A stretch of 64,000 nucleotides of DNA from NCBI RefSeq assembly GCF_009831235.1, contig NZ_WUUL01000014.1, positions 31,051 through 95,050 of the forward strand, written 5' to 3'. This DNA is from Shimazuella alba. Lineage in GTDB: Bacteria; Bacillota; Bacilli; Thermoactinomycetales; Thermoactinomycetaceae. The notes under the pieces were generated by a model. That model saw only the letters and a list, made by a program, of their open reading frames with translations. It was not told where the DNA came from and did not search any database. A program made the translations under genes and the position numbers. Shown piece by piece: positions 32,535 to 40,605 of this stretch (positions within the stretch are counted from its first letter, which is position 1; each line of letters begins with the position of its first letter).

Positions 32535-34289
32535 ATGGGGTCAGTACGTGCATTAGGAAAATTTCTAAAACCTTATAAAGGGATTGCTATTCTCGGTCCA
32601 TTGTTTATGGTGTTGGAAGTAACGATGGATTTACTGCAGCCGACAATCATGCAGCATATCATTGACAAAGGGATAGCAAATCAAGACACGGCTTATGTTA
32701 TTCGCATGGGCATTTTAATGATTGTCGTAGCACTTATCGGGTTAGCTGGTGGATTGGGCTGTATTTTTTTCTCCACCAAAACGGCTGTCCATTTTTCTGC
32801 TGATGTTCGAAAAGCAGTTCTTAGTAAAATTGTTATGTTTTCAGGAGAAAATCGAGATACATTTGGTACTGGGAAATTAATTACGATTGTTACCAATGAT
32901 ATTGTAACCTTGCAAACTGCACTCAACATGACATTGCGAGTGTTGGTTCGAGGCCCGCTTTTGTTTATTGGTAGCATGCTGATCGTTCTTTTTTCAGCAA
33001 ATGAGCTGTCGCCAGTTTTATTTGTGGTTGTACCGATTTTGTTGATTACTGTTTTTTTTATTGCAGGTCGGTCAGGACGCATGTTCAAGAAAGTACAAGA
33101 AGCAATCGATAAAGTGAATACCAGATTACAAGAAAATTTAGCTGGCATGCGTGTCATCAAGGCTTATGTCCAGCAAAGACAAGAGATAGAACGCTTTAAG
33201 CAGGTGAATGATGAGCTGACAAAAACAAATCGATCAGCTGTCCAAGTTATTTCTATCATGATGCCAGTGATTATGCTCGTTATCAATGGTGGGATTGTCG
33301 GGACACTCTGGTTGGGGAGCTATAAAGTAGCTGACAACAGTATAGAAGTCGGGGCAATTTTGGCGTTTATCAACTATTTGATGCTGATCTTAATGGCACT
33401 GATGTCGGTGAGTATGGTATCCATTCAAATCACAAGAGCATTTCCCTCCGTTGGACGAGTTCAAGAAGTGTTACAAACAAAAATCAATATTGTAGAACCA
33501 AAAGAGAGTTACCAGCCAAAAGAAGTAAAAGGTCACATAGCATTTCGAGATGTTTCTTTTAGTTATAGTAAAAACGAAGAACAAGTATTAAAACATATCA
33601 CATTTGATGCACAACCTGGTGAAAAAATAGGAATTATTGGCTCAACAGGAAGTGGGAAATCTACCCTGGTAAAACTGATCGCTCGGCTTTATGATGTGGA
33701 TTCAGGAGAAATATGGATAGATGGAGTGAATATAAAGCAATACAGTCTTCAAACATTGAGGTCTTCCATTGGATTTGTCACTCAAAAAGCGACTCTCTTT
33801 TCTGATTCTATTGCAGAGAACATCCGTTATGGAAATGTGATAGCAGATGACTTAGAGATTCAAACGGCGGCAAGCGATGCTTGTGCTACTGAGTTTATTG
33901 AACGATTGGAAGAAGGCTATACATACAAACTCACACAAGATGCTACCAATTTATCGGGAGGACAGAAACAGCGATTGTCTATCGCAAGGGCTTTTGTTCG
34001 TACTGCTTCTATTTTGATTTTGGATGACTCCACTTCAGCAGTTGATGCAAAATCAGAAGAGAAAATTCAGTCTGCACTGCACAAGACTGCCAATCGAACA
34101 ATTTTCCTTATCTCATCCAAAGTCTCTTCTATTATCGATGCAGATAAGATTTTGGTGTTGGAAGATGGTGAGTTAGTTGGTATGGGAACTCACACGCAAT
34201 TGGTAGATGAGTGTGAAGTATACCGCGAGATTTACTTGTCACAAGGCGGGAGAATCGATTATGTAACTGAGTTGGGGAGGGAGGTTTAG
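32535..34289 (+). CDS. ABC exporter half-transporter with degenerate catalytic site
   Basis: This is a fused membrane domain (six helices, about residues 15-310) and nucleotide-binding domain (about 340-584). Walker A is GSTGSGKST and the signature is LSGGQKQR. After Walker B, however, the sequence is ILDDSTSAVD, with Asp in place of the catalytic Glu, and the H-loop His is replaced (ISSKVSS). This is the usual asymmetry of heterodimeric exporters (BmrC/BmrD, YheI/YheH types). The partner gene starts 1 base after its stop codon. AGAAGGAG precedes ATG 32535. Confidence 0.92.
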   Translation: MGSVRALGKFLKPYKGIAILGPLFMVLEVTMDLLQPTIMQHIIDKGIANQDTAYVIRMGILMIVVALIGLAGGLGCIFFSTKTAVHFSADVRKAVLSKIVMFSGENRDTFGTGKLITIVTNDIVTLQTALNMTLRVLVRGPLLFIGSMLIVLFSANELSPVLFVVVPILLITVFFIAGRSGRMFKKVQEAIDKVNTRLQENLAGMRVIKAYVQQRQEIERFKQVNDELTKTNRSAVQVISIMMPVIMLVINGGIVGTLWLGSYKVADNSIEVGAILAFINYLMLILMALMSVSMVSIQITRAFPSVGRVQEVLQTKINIVEPKESYQPKEVKGHIAFRDVSFSYSKNEEQVLKHITFDAQPGEKIGIIGSTGSGKSTLVKLIARLYDVDSGEIWIDGVNIKQYSLQTLRSSIGFVTQKATLFSDSIAENIRYGNVIADDLEIQTAASDACATEFIERLEEGYTYKLTQDATNLSGGQKQRLSIARAFVRTASILILDDSTSAVDAKSEEKIQSALHKTANRTIFLISSKVSSIIDADKILVLEDGELVGMGTHTQLVDECEVYREIYLSQGGRIDYVTELGREV

Positions 34290-34290
34290 G

Positions 34291-36111
34291 ATGAGCGGAA
34301 CTCATTCACGTTCTCAAATCCCTCCTCGATTAGCTTTTCGTGGTGGGAGAAATAGATTTGGAGCGCAGTTGGAGAAACCAAAAAACGCAAAAGATACAAT
34401 AAAACGAATATGGATGTACTTAGGACATCAAAGTTTTGGATTAGCAGCTGCTGTTATACTTGTACTGCTCACTTCCTTACTTGGATTACTAGGTCCCTAT
34501 TATATTGGAGTTATCATCGATTCGTACATCATCCCTCATGATATCGATGGTGCTTTGCGAATGATCATGCTCCTTGCAGGTATTTATCTGCTCACGATTG
34601 CACTTAGTTGGTTACAAACTTTCATCATGATCAACATCGCTCAGAAAACGATCAATCAATTGCGATACGATTTATTTATAAAGTTACAGACGTTATCATT
34701 GCGCTTTTTTGATAGCCGTCCGCATGGCGATTTGATGAGCAGAGTGACCAATGATATCGATAACCTCAATAGTGCACTTTCTCAAAGTGTTACGCAGGTA
34801 CTATCATCGATAATTTCGATTGTTGGGGTAACCATTGCTATGTTTTGGCTCAACTGGATTTTGGCTATTATAACGCTATTAATTGTACCAGTTATGATTG
34901 TGTCGACGAAAAAAATATACCAATACAGTAGTAGCAGTTTTATTAAAAGACAGCGAGATATTGGAGAATTAAACGCTTTTGTAGAAGAGAAAATTCAAGG
35001 AGCAGAGATAGTAACGCTTTATGGAAAAGAAACAAAAACGATTGAAGAGTTTCATGAAATCAATGAGCGTTTGCGAAAATCTGGCAGACAAGCGGATACT
35101 TTTTCTGGATTTATCAATCCGATTATTAATTTTATCAACAACTTAGGTTTGGGATTAGTGATAGGTGCAGGCGCGCTGTTGGTTTTAAAAGGTCATATGA
35201 CCGTAGGTATTATTGCTTCTTTCGTTAGCTACTCCAGACAATTTTCCAGACCCATCAGCCAGATTGCAACCTTATTAAACACGATTCAATCAGCGATTGC
35301 AGGTGGAGAAAGAGTATTTGAAATCATGGATGAAGTACCAGAAATAACAGATAAAAAAGATGCAGTCTCTGTTAAGAAGTTTAAAGGAAAAGTTAACTTT
35401 GATCATGTTTCCTTTGGCTATTCCCCTGATCAGACCATTTTAAAAGATATCCAACTGAGAGCTATGCCAGGTGAGACAGTTGCATTAGTAGGTCCTACTG
35501 GTTCAGGGAAGACAACGATCGTCAATTTGCTAACAAGATTTTATGATATTCAAACAGGTCAAATTTGCATTGATGATCAAGAAATAAAAAATTACAAAAT
35601 AGACGACTTACGAAGACGCATCAGTATTGTACTGCAAGATACCTACCTTTTTTCTGGAACTATATTAGAAAATATTCGCTATGGTCGGCAAAATGCGACA
35701 GAAGAAGAAGTAATAAATGCTGCAAAAATGGCTTGGGCACATTATTTTATTAAACATCTTCCCAAACAGTATCAATCAAAGATCGTTTCTGGTGGAACCA
35801 ATCTCAGTCAAGGACAAAGGCAGTTGATTGCAATAGCAAGGGCAATATTAATGGATTCAGATATCCTTATCTTAGATGAAGCTACTTCCAATATTGATAC
35901 TCGTACGGAATTACATATTCAGCGTGGTCTAAAAAATTTAATGCAGGGTCGAACCAGTTTTGTGATCGCACATCGCCTTAAGACCATTGAGAATGCCGAT
36001 CAGATATTGGTGATCCATCAAGGAAAGATCATTGAAGAAGGAACACATGAGAATTTGATGGAAAAACGAGGATTTTATCAAGAGCTGTATACGACACAGT
36101 TTGAGATTTAA
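34291..36111 (+). CDS. ABC exporter half-transporter with canonical catalytic site
   Basis: This is the partner of the previous gene. It has a membrane domain (about 45-340) and an NBD with Walker A GPTGSGKTT, Q-loop VLQDTYLFS, signature LSQGQRQ, Walker B plus Glu LILDEATSNID and H-loop IAHRL. The signature has Gln in place of the second Gly, which is common in the canonical subunit of such heterodimers. Together they form a multidrug- or lipid-type exporter; the substrate is not deducible. The gene ends at a terminator. Confidence 0.93.
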   Translation: MSGTHSRSQIPPRLAFRGGRNRFGAQLEKPKNAKDTIKRIWMYLGHQSFGLAAAVILVLLTSLLGLLGPYYIGVIIDSYIIPHDIDGALRMIMLLAGIYLLTIALSWLQTFIMINIAQKTINQLRYDLFIKLQTLSLRFFDSRPHGDLMSRVTNDIDNLNSALSQSVTQVLSSIISIVGVTIAMFWLNWILAIITLLIVPVMIVSTKKIYQYSSSSFIKRQRDIGELNAFVEEKIQGAEIVTLYGKETKTIEEFHEINERLRKSGRQADTFSGFINPIINFINNLGLGLVIGAGALLVLKGHMTVGIIASFVSYSRQFSRPISQIATLLNTIQSAIAGGERVFEIMDEVPEITDKKDAVSVKKFKGKVNFDHVSFGYSPDQTILKDIQLRAMPGETVALVGPTGSGKTTIVNLLTRFYDIQTGQICIDDQEIKNYKIDDLRRRISIVLQDTYLFSGTILENIRYGRQNATEEEVINAAKMAWAHYFIKHLPKQYQSKIVSGGTNLSQGQRQLIAIARAILMDSDILILDEATSNIDTRTELHIQRGLKNLMQGRTSFVIAHRLKTIENADQILVIHQGKIIEEGTHENLMEKRGFYQELYTTQFEI

Positions 36112-36116
36112 CGAAG

Positions 36117-36141
36117 CAGCCCGTATATTTGGGCTGTTTTA
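36117..36141 (+). terminator. Terminator of the ABC exporter operon
   Basis: CAGCCC and GGGCTG pair around an 8-nt loop with Ts beyond. Confidence 0.7.
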
Positions 36142-36216
36142 TATTTTCCTTGACCACACCATGGTCATATGTCATTACGCCCGCTCCCAAAAATGAATAT
36201 CCTAATTTTTTATCAT

Positions 36217-36245
36217 TTGACAATAAAAGCATGTGTTAATAAAAT
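36217..36245 (+). promoter_or_regulatory. Promoter of fadR-etfBA
   Basis: TTGACA (36217-36222) and TAAAAT (36240-36245) are 17 bases apart, close to the housekeeping consensus. Confidence 0.85.
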
Positions 36246-36253
36246 TAGAATAA

Positions 36254-36269
36254 GAATGAACCATCATTC
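36254..36269 (+). promoter_or_regulatory. FadR operator at the fadR-etfBA transcription start
   Basis: GAATGA-ACCA-TCATTC is an inverted repeat matching the Bacillus FadR box (TGAATGAnTAnTCATTCA). It overlaps the expected transcription start, so FadR should repress its own operon until long-chain acyl-CoA is present. Confidence 0.8.
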
Positions 36270-36296
36270 ACTATGGGAAAGGAAGGGACGGGACAG

Positions 36297-36899
36297 ATGG
36301 CAAAACGAACAAGTCAAAAATATGATGCCATCTTAGAAGCGTCCATACGTGTTATTGCTAAGTATGGTTATCATCGATCACAAATATCCGAGATTGCCAA
36401 AGAAGCAGGCGTTGCAGGTGGAACTATATATTTGTATTTTGAAAATAAGGAAGATTTATTGATTTCTATATTTCGTGAGAAAATAGGTCAGTTTGTAAGA
36501 AAAGCAAAGCAAAGATTGGCATTGAGTAGTTGTCCCAAAAAGCAGCTATTTCATATTATTTTGCTGCATCTTAAGTATTTAGAAGCAAATCCAGCGCTTG
36601 CTGTTGTGGTACAGATGGAACTGCGTCAGTCTGATCCTCATGTTCGTAAAGAAATCAGTAAATTGATGCAAGCATACTTGAACCTGATCGAGCATGTAAT
36701 GGAACAAGGCAAGTTGTCAGGTATATTTCGAAAGAATTTAGATATTCGGTTAGCTCGAAAGATGATCTTTGGAACGTTGGATGATCTGGTAACCTCATGG
36801 GTGCTGCACCAACAAAAATACTCTTTACAAGAAATGGCGGAACCAGTTTACCAAATGTTTGTAGATGGTATTATCTGCGAAAGAGGGGAAATAGCATGA
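36297..36899 (+). CDS. fadR: Fatty acid degradation regulator FadR (TetR family)
   Basis: The 200-residue product matches Bacillus FadR along its length: AILEASIRVIAKYGYHRSQISEIAKEAGVAGGTIYLYFENKEDLLISIFREK in the DNA-binding part, LAVVVQMELRQSD in the middle, and LDIRLARKMIFGTLDDLVTSWV near the end. It is an acyl-CoA-responsive repressor of beta-oxidation genes. I prefer ATG 36297, which gives a length near that of Bacillus FadR (194). An operator lies upstream. The stop overlaps the etfB start (ATGA). Confidence 0.9.
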   Translation: MAKRTSQKYDAILEASIRVIAKYGYHRSQISEIAKEAGVAGGTIYLYFENKEDLLISIFREKIGQFVRKAKQRLALSSCPKKQLFHIILLHLKYLEANPALAVVVQMELRQSDPHVRKEISKLMQAYLNLIEHVMEQGKLSGIFRKNLDIRLARKMIFGTLDDLVTSWVLHQQKYSLQEMAEPVYQMFVDGIICERGEIA

Positions 36900-37675
36900 A
36901 TTTTCTTGTTTGCTTAAAACAAACGTTTGATACAGAAGAAAAAATTGTTCTAAAAAACGGTGAGATAAGCGAAGAAGCAGTAGAATTTATCATCAATCCC
37001 TACGATGAGTACGCAGTGGAAGAAGCTATTCGTTTGAAAGAGCTGCATGGTGGCGAAATAACCATATTGACCATTGGTCCAGACCGCGCCGAACAAGCCT
37101 TGCGATCTGCTTTAGCAATGGGTGCAGATAAGGCGGTTTTAGTCGAAACAGAAGACTTAGAGGATGAGCTGGATGAACACAGTATTTCCCAGCTGCTCTA
37201 TGCTGCAATCCAAGAACAAGAAGACAATTATGACCTGATTTTATGCGGTTATATGGCAGTAGATGATGGTTCTGCACAAGTAGGACCCAGGCTCGCACAA
37301 TATCTTCAAATTCCCCATGTTTCTACGATTACCAAGATAACGATCGCTGGCAATGAAGTGTCGTTGGAAAAAGATATCGAAGGTGATGTCGAACATATTC
37401 AAACACATTTACCATTGCTTGTTACCACCCAACAAGGATTAAATGACCCCAGATATCCAACTATACCCGGTATTATGAAAGCAAAAAGAAAACCCCTCAC
37501 TCGTTTTGAAATAGATGATTTATCCATTTCAGAACAATCCATCTCAGCTAAAACCGCCCAAAAAGAAGTATTTCTGCCACCCCAAAAACAAGCCGGTCAA
37601 ATATTAAAAGGAAGTATCAAAGAGCAAGTGACTTCTTTAGTAGAAAAACTCCACAAAGATGCGAAAGTAATATAG
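36896..37675 (+). CDS. etfB: Electron transfer flavoprotein beta subunit
   Basis: The 259-residue product starts MNFLVCLKQTFDTEE and has the family core NPYDEYAVEEAIRLKELHGGEITILTIGP and the signature region near TTQQGLNDPRYPTIPGIMKAKRKP. With EtfA it carries electrons from acyl-CoA dehydrogenases to the quinone pool. The start codon overlaps the fadR stop by 4 bases with AAAGAGGGG ahead, so translation is coupled. In Bacillus, fadB lies between fadR and etfB; it is missing here. Confidence 0.95.
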   Translation: MNFLVCLKQTFDTEEKIVLKNGEISEEAVEFIINPYDEYAVEEAIRLKELHGGEITILTIGPDRAEQALRSALAMGADKAVLVETEDLEDELDEHSISQLLYAAIQEQEDNYDLILCGYMAVDDGSAQVGPRLAQYLQIPHVSTITKITIAGNEVSLEKDIEGDVEHIQTHLPLLVTTQQGLNDPRYPTIPGIMKAKRKPLTRFEIDDLSISEQSISAKTAQKEVFLPPQKQAGQILKGSIKEQVTSLVEKLHKDAKVI

Positions 37676-37688
37676 GGGAGGGTGTCCA

Positions 37689-38672
37689 ATGGGGAAAAAG
37701 GTACTTGTCTTTGCTGATCGACGTGATGGTGTTGTAAGGCAAGTTACGTATGAAAGCATCGCAGCAGCCCGTCTCATTGTTGGAGATGGAAAGGTTATTG
37801 TTGCAGTACTGGGAACAGATGGAAAAAAAGAAGTTGAATCGCTTGCTCATTATGGAGCAGATCATATCCTTCTGTTGGAGGATGGACAACTGGATACTTA
37901 TATTACAGATGCTTATTTTCTCGCTTGGCAGTACGTTATTGATCAAGTTAAGCCAGATGTGATTCTTACGGGACATACCACCATTGGCAAAGATGTAGCA
38001 CCACGAATTGCTGCGCATTTTGATTTTGGGCTTATTTCCGATTGTACTTCTATTAATATGGTGGGTGAGGAGATAACCTATACAAGGCCGATCTATGCAG
38101 GTAAAGCATTTGTCAAAAAAACGTTTGTATCTGGCACACAATTTTCCACCATTCGCCCCAATAATATCCCCACATTAGATCTGGATACATCTAGATCCGC
38201 TACCACAGAAGAAATAAGTGTAGAAATCAAAAAAGACCGTTTACGCACGATTGTTACCCAAGTAGTAAAAAAAGCAACTTCAGGCATCGATTTATCAGAA
38301 GCAAGAATTGTCGTTTCTGGTGGTAGAGGAGTAAAGAGTACAGAAGGATTTCAGCCGCTCCAAGAACTTGCTGATGTATTAGGGGCAGCGGTTGGAGCTT
38401 CACGAGGCGCATGTGACGCAGGTTATTGTGATTATGCCCTGCAAATTGGGCAAACGGGTAAAGTGGTAACCCCTGATCTTTATATCGCTTGCGGGATATC
38501 TGGCGCGATTCAACATGTGGCAGGGATGTCTAGTTCCAAAGTGATCGTCGCAATCAACAAAGATCCAGATGCACCTATTTTTCAGATTGCGGATTATGGA
38601 ATAGTAGGGGATCTATTTGAAGTAGTTCCACTTTTGACGAAGGAATTAAAAAAGGTGATTCAAAACGGTTAA
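37689..38672 (+). CDS. etfA: Electron transfer flavoprotein alpha subunit
   Basis: The 327-residue product has the N-terminal ETF domain (about 1-190) and the C-terminal FAD-binding domain with RIVVSGGRGVKS, GASRGACDAGYCDYALQIGQTGKVVTPDLYIACGISGAIQHVAGM and NKDPDAPIFQIADYGIVGDLFEV. It binds FAD and pairs with EtfB. It lies 13 bases after etfB in the fadR operon. Confidence 0.96.
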   Translation: MGKKVLVFADRRDGVVRQVTYESIAAARLIVGDGKVIVAVLGTDGKKEVESLAHYGADHILLLEDGQLDTYITDAYFLAWQYVIDQVKPDVILTGHTTIGKDVAPRIAAHFDFGLISDCTSINMVGEEITYTRPIYAGKAFVKKTFVSGTQFSTIRPNNIPTLDLDTSRSATTEEISVEIKKDRLRTIVTQVVKKATSGIDLSEARIVVSGGRGVKSTEGFQPLQELADVLGAAVGASRGACDAGYCDYALQIGQTGKVVTPDLYIACGISGAIQHVAGMSSSKVIVAINKDPDAPIFQIADYGIVGDLFEVVPLLTKELKKVIQNG

Positions 38673-38708
38673 GTGCAAATGTGTAGATTGGTATATTCGA
38701 TATGGGTC

Positions 38709-38735
38709 AGGTGGATGGGGTTTTCCCATCCACCT
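38709..38735. terminator. 11-bp perfect hairpin between etfA and module 11
   Basis: AGGTGGATGGG and CCCATCCACCT pair perfectly around a 5-nt loop, followed by TTTT on the plus side. It lies 9 bases past the orphan gene's stop and may also stop the etfBA transcript. Confidence 0.78.
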
Positions 38736-38744
38736 TTTGTCTCC

Positions 38745-39002
38745 TTACCGAGGGTAACCTAGGCGAGAGGCGATTTCTCTTGTAACAGCAGAATACTTCA
38801 GTGTACGCTCTTCCTGTTTATGCGGTTCCCTTAGGATAAATGCTACAAGGTTATCCATACCAATCGTCGGATCCTGAGGATTTCTTTCGAAGATATCGTA
38901 GAACTTTACGAACTCAGGAAAATTGTGCTTATTCGCGATCTCTTCAACTTCACCTCGGCTGAGTAAGAAGCAACTCTTGTGCAAAGCTAGCGTTTCCGTA
39001 AT
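38745..39002 (-). CDS. Short orphan gene of unknown function (module 11), possible AUU start
   Basis: The product ends ...AVTREIASRLGYPR and is about 85 residues; no family is recognised. The frame has no ATG or GTG near its 5' end. GAGGGG lies 9 bases before an ATT (39002-39000), giving a product starting (M)TETLALHKSCFLLSRGEVEE. A TTG at 38984 is an alternative start without a site. An extended -10 (TGATATACT, minus strand) lies about 100 bases upstream. An 11-bp hairpin follows the stop. Confidence 0.6.
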   Translation of the reverse strand: MTETLALHKSCFLLSRGEVEEIANKHNFPEFVKFYDIFERNPQDPTIGMDNLVAFILREPHKQEERTLKYSAVTREIASRLGYPR

Positions 39003-39132
39003 GCCACATTTCCCCTCGTTTTCGACTGTTCATTTTTTACCCCATCAGGATAGGAGATGTTTGGTGAAGTGGTCAGATGCACTTCAAAAGTAAGTATATC
39101 ATACTACTCACTTTATTCGGATAACGAAATAG

Positions 39133-39160
39133 TTGTATTTTCTAGCAAAAGTGGTATACT
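39133..39160 (+). promoter_or_regulatory. Promoter of the first thioredoxin gene
   Basis: TTGTAT (39133-39138) and TATACT (39155-39160) are 16 bases apart, with a TGG extension before the -10. Confidence 0.75.
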
Positions 39161-39200
39161 AACTTATGAATTGTAAGTACTGTCCTAGGAGGAATAACAA

Positions 39201-39524
39201 ATGGCAATTGTTGAAGTAACAGATAAAAATTTCGCTACAGATGTTGAAGGCGCAAATAGTGGCACTGTTTTGGTTGATTTTTGGGCTCCTTGGTGTGGAC
39301 CTTGTAAAATTATTGGTCCTATTTTAGAAGAAGTAAATGATGAGATTGGTGATAAAGTAACAATCGCAAAACTAAACGTCGATAACAATCCAGAATCAGC
39401 TAGCAAATTTGGCGTGATGAGTATCCCAACACTGATGGTATTTCAAAATGGGGAAATGAAATCCAAATTGGTTGGTTTGCAACCAAAAGAACAACTCATT
39501 CAATGGTTAGGTGAATATATGTAA
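39201..39524 (+). CDS. trxA: Thioredoxin
   Basis: The 107-residue product has the classic active site WAPWCGPCK (about residues 28-36), the cis-Pro segment MSIPTLMVF and the C-terminal GLQPKEQL. It is the cytosolic dithiol reductant. AGGAGG precedes ATG 39201. Its place between etfA and uvrC is that of Bacillus trxA. A terminator separates it from a second thioredoxin gene. Confidence 0.97.
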   Translation: MAIVEVTDKNFATDVEGANSGTVLVDFWAPWCGPCKIIGPILEEVNDEIGDKVTIAKLNVDNNPESASKFGVMSIPTLMVFQNGEMKSKLVGLQPKEQLIQWLGEYM

Positions 39525-39530
39525 GGAGAA

Positions 39531-39557
39531 AAGCGCCCTATAGGGGTGCTTTTTTTA
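39531..39557 (+). terminator. Terminator of the first thioredoxin gene
   Basis: AGCGCCC pairs with GGGTGCT around a short loop, followed by a long T-run. Confidence 0.8.
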
Positions 39558-39640
39558 TTTATTGGTGGAACAAGAGTATTCAAATAAGGGAATATTATTG
39601 TTAAATCTTTTGATTTGAAATAGTCTTTTTTTATTTAGAG

Positions 39641-39649
39641 TGTTATACT
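39641..39649 (+). promoter_or_regulatory. Extended -10 promoter of the second thioredoxin gene
   Basis: TGTTATACT lies about 38 bases before the ATG. The flanking bases are clearly related to those at the first thioredoxin promoter (GTGGTATACT... against GTGTTATACT..., then CTTATGAA against CTCATGAA). Confidence 0.65.
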
Positions 39650-39687
39650 TGCTCATGAAATGGAAGTATTCATTGGGGGACAATAAA

Positions 39688-40011
39688 ATGGCAATTGTAG
39701 AAGTGAGAGATGAAAGTTTTTCAACCGAGGTAGAAAATCCAAATAACCATACCGTTTTGGTGTATTTTTGGGCTGAGTGGTGTCCGCCATGTAAGGTCTT
39801 AGGTCCAATTATTAAAGAAATAAGTGAAGAACTTGGTGATCAAGTCACGATTGCCAAAGTAGATGTCGATAATAGTCCAGAATCAGCTAGTAAATTTGGC
39901 GTGATGAGTATCCCAACATTGATCGTATTTCAAAATGGTGAGATGAAATCCAAATTGGTTGGTTTACAGCCAAAAGAACAATTAGTTCAATGGATCGGAG
40001 AATATATATAG
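39688..40011 (+). CDS. Second thioredoxin with a WCPPC active site
   Basis: The 107-residue product is a close paralogue of the preceding thioredoxin; the block SPESASKFGVMSIPTL is almost the same in both. Its active site is WAEWCPPCK: Cys-Pro-Pro-Cys in place of Cys-Gly-Pro-Cys, with Glu in place of Pro before Trp-Cys. In the family the dipeptide between the cysteines tunes redox potential, so it may have another redox role. ATG 39688 follows TGGGGGA; the longer frame to 39640 lacks a site. Confidence 0.93.
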   Translation: MAIVEVRDESFSTEVENPNNHTVLVYFWAEWCPPCKVLGPIIKEISEELGDQVTIAKVDVDNSPESASKFGVMSIPTLIVFQNGEMKSKLVGLQPKEQLVQWIGEYI

Positions 40012-40012
40012 G

Positions 40013-40043
40013 AAAAAAGTGTCCATTTTGGACACTTTTTTTG
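40013..40043. terminator. Terminator of the second thioredoxin gene
   Basis: AAAAAAGTGTCC and GGACACTTTTTT pair around a short loop. The stem has A and T runs on both sides. Confidence 0.85.
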
Positions 40044-40119
40044 TCAAGATAATTTATTTAAAAGAAGTATAACCTTCTTCAACCATCCCAAAACACACAT
40101 AAAAGAAAGGAAAATTGTT

Positions 40120-40542
40120 ATGCATTTACTTGAAAAAGCGATTTTGATTGCTGCACAGGCACATCAAGGACAAGTTGATAAAGGAGGAAACCCCTATATT
40201 CTTCACCCGCTCGCAGTGATGTCACATGTCGGCACATGGGAGGCAAAGATGGTAGCAGTGATGCATGATGTTTTGGAGGATACCGATGTCACACTCGAAG
40301 AATTGCAAGAGAAAGGGTTTCCTGTGGAAGTATTGGACGCTTTGATGTCTGTCACAAGGCAGGAAGGAGAAACGTATGTTGCCTTTATCGATCGAATTGC
40401 CAAAAATAAACTGGCTACGGAAGTCAAATTAGCCGATTTGAAAGAGAATATGAATTTAGACCGCATCCCAAACCCTAACAACACAGACAAAGAGAGATTG
40501 GCAAAGTATCAACGAGCATACCGAAAATTAAAAAATCAATGA
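40120..40542 (+). CDS. Stand-alone HD-domain hydrolase (small alarmone hydrolase-like)
   Basis: The 140-residue product matches the hydrolase half of RelA/SpoT proteins: AILIAAQAHQGQVDKGGNPYILHPLAVM with the first His residues, VMHDVLEDTDVTLEEL with the HD pair, and VKLADLKENMNLDR near the end. No synthetase domain is present. It may hydrolyse (p)ppGpp or a related nucleotide. AGAAAGGA precedes ATG 40120. Confidence 0.82.
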   Translation: MHLLEKAILIAAQAHQGQVDKGGNPYILHPLAVMSHVGTWEAKMVAVMHDVLEDTDVTLEELQEKGFPVEVLDALMSVTRQEGETYVAFIDRIAKNKLATEVKLADLKENMNLDRIPNPNNTDKERLAKYQRAYRKLKNQ

Positions 40543-40605
40543 CTACTTGGAGCAGCTTGCACAAGTGTCGTACAATAGGAAGGAGAATATATAGAGGAGA
40601 AGCAG

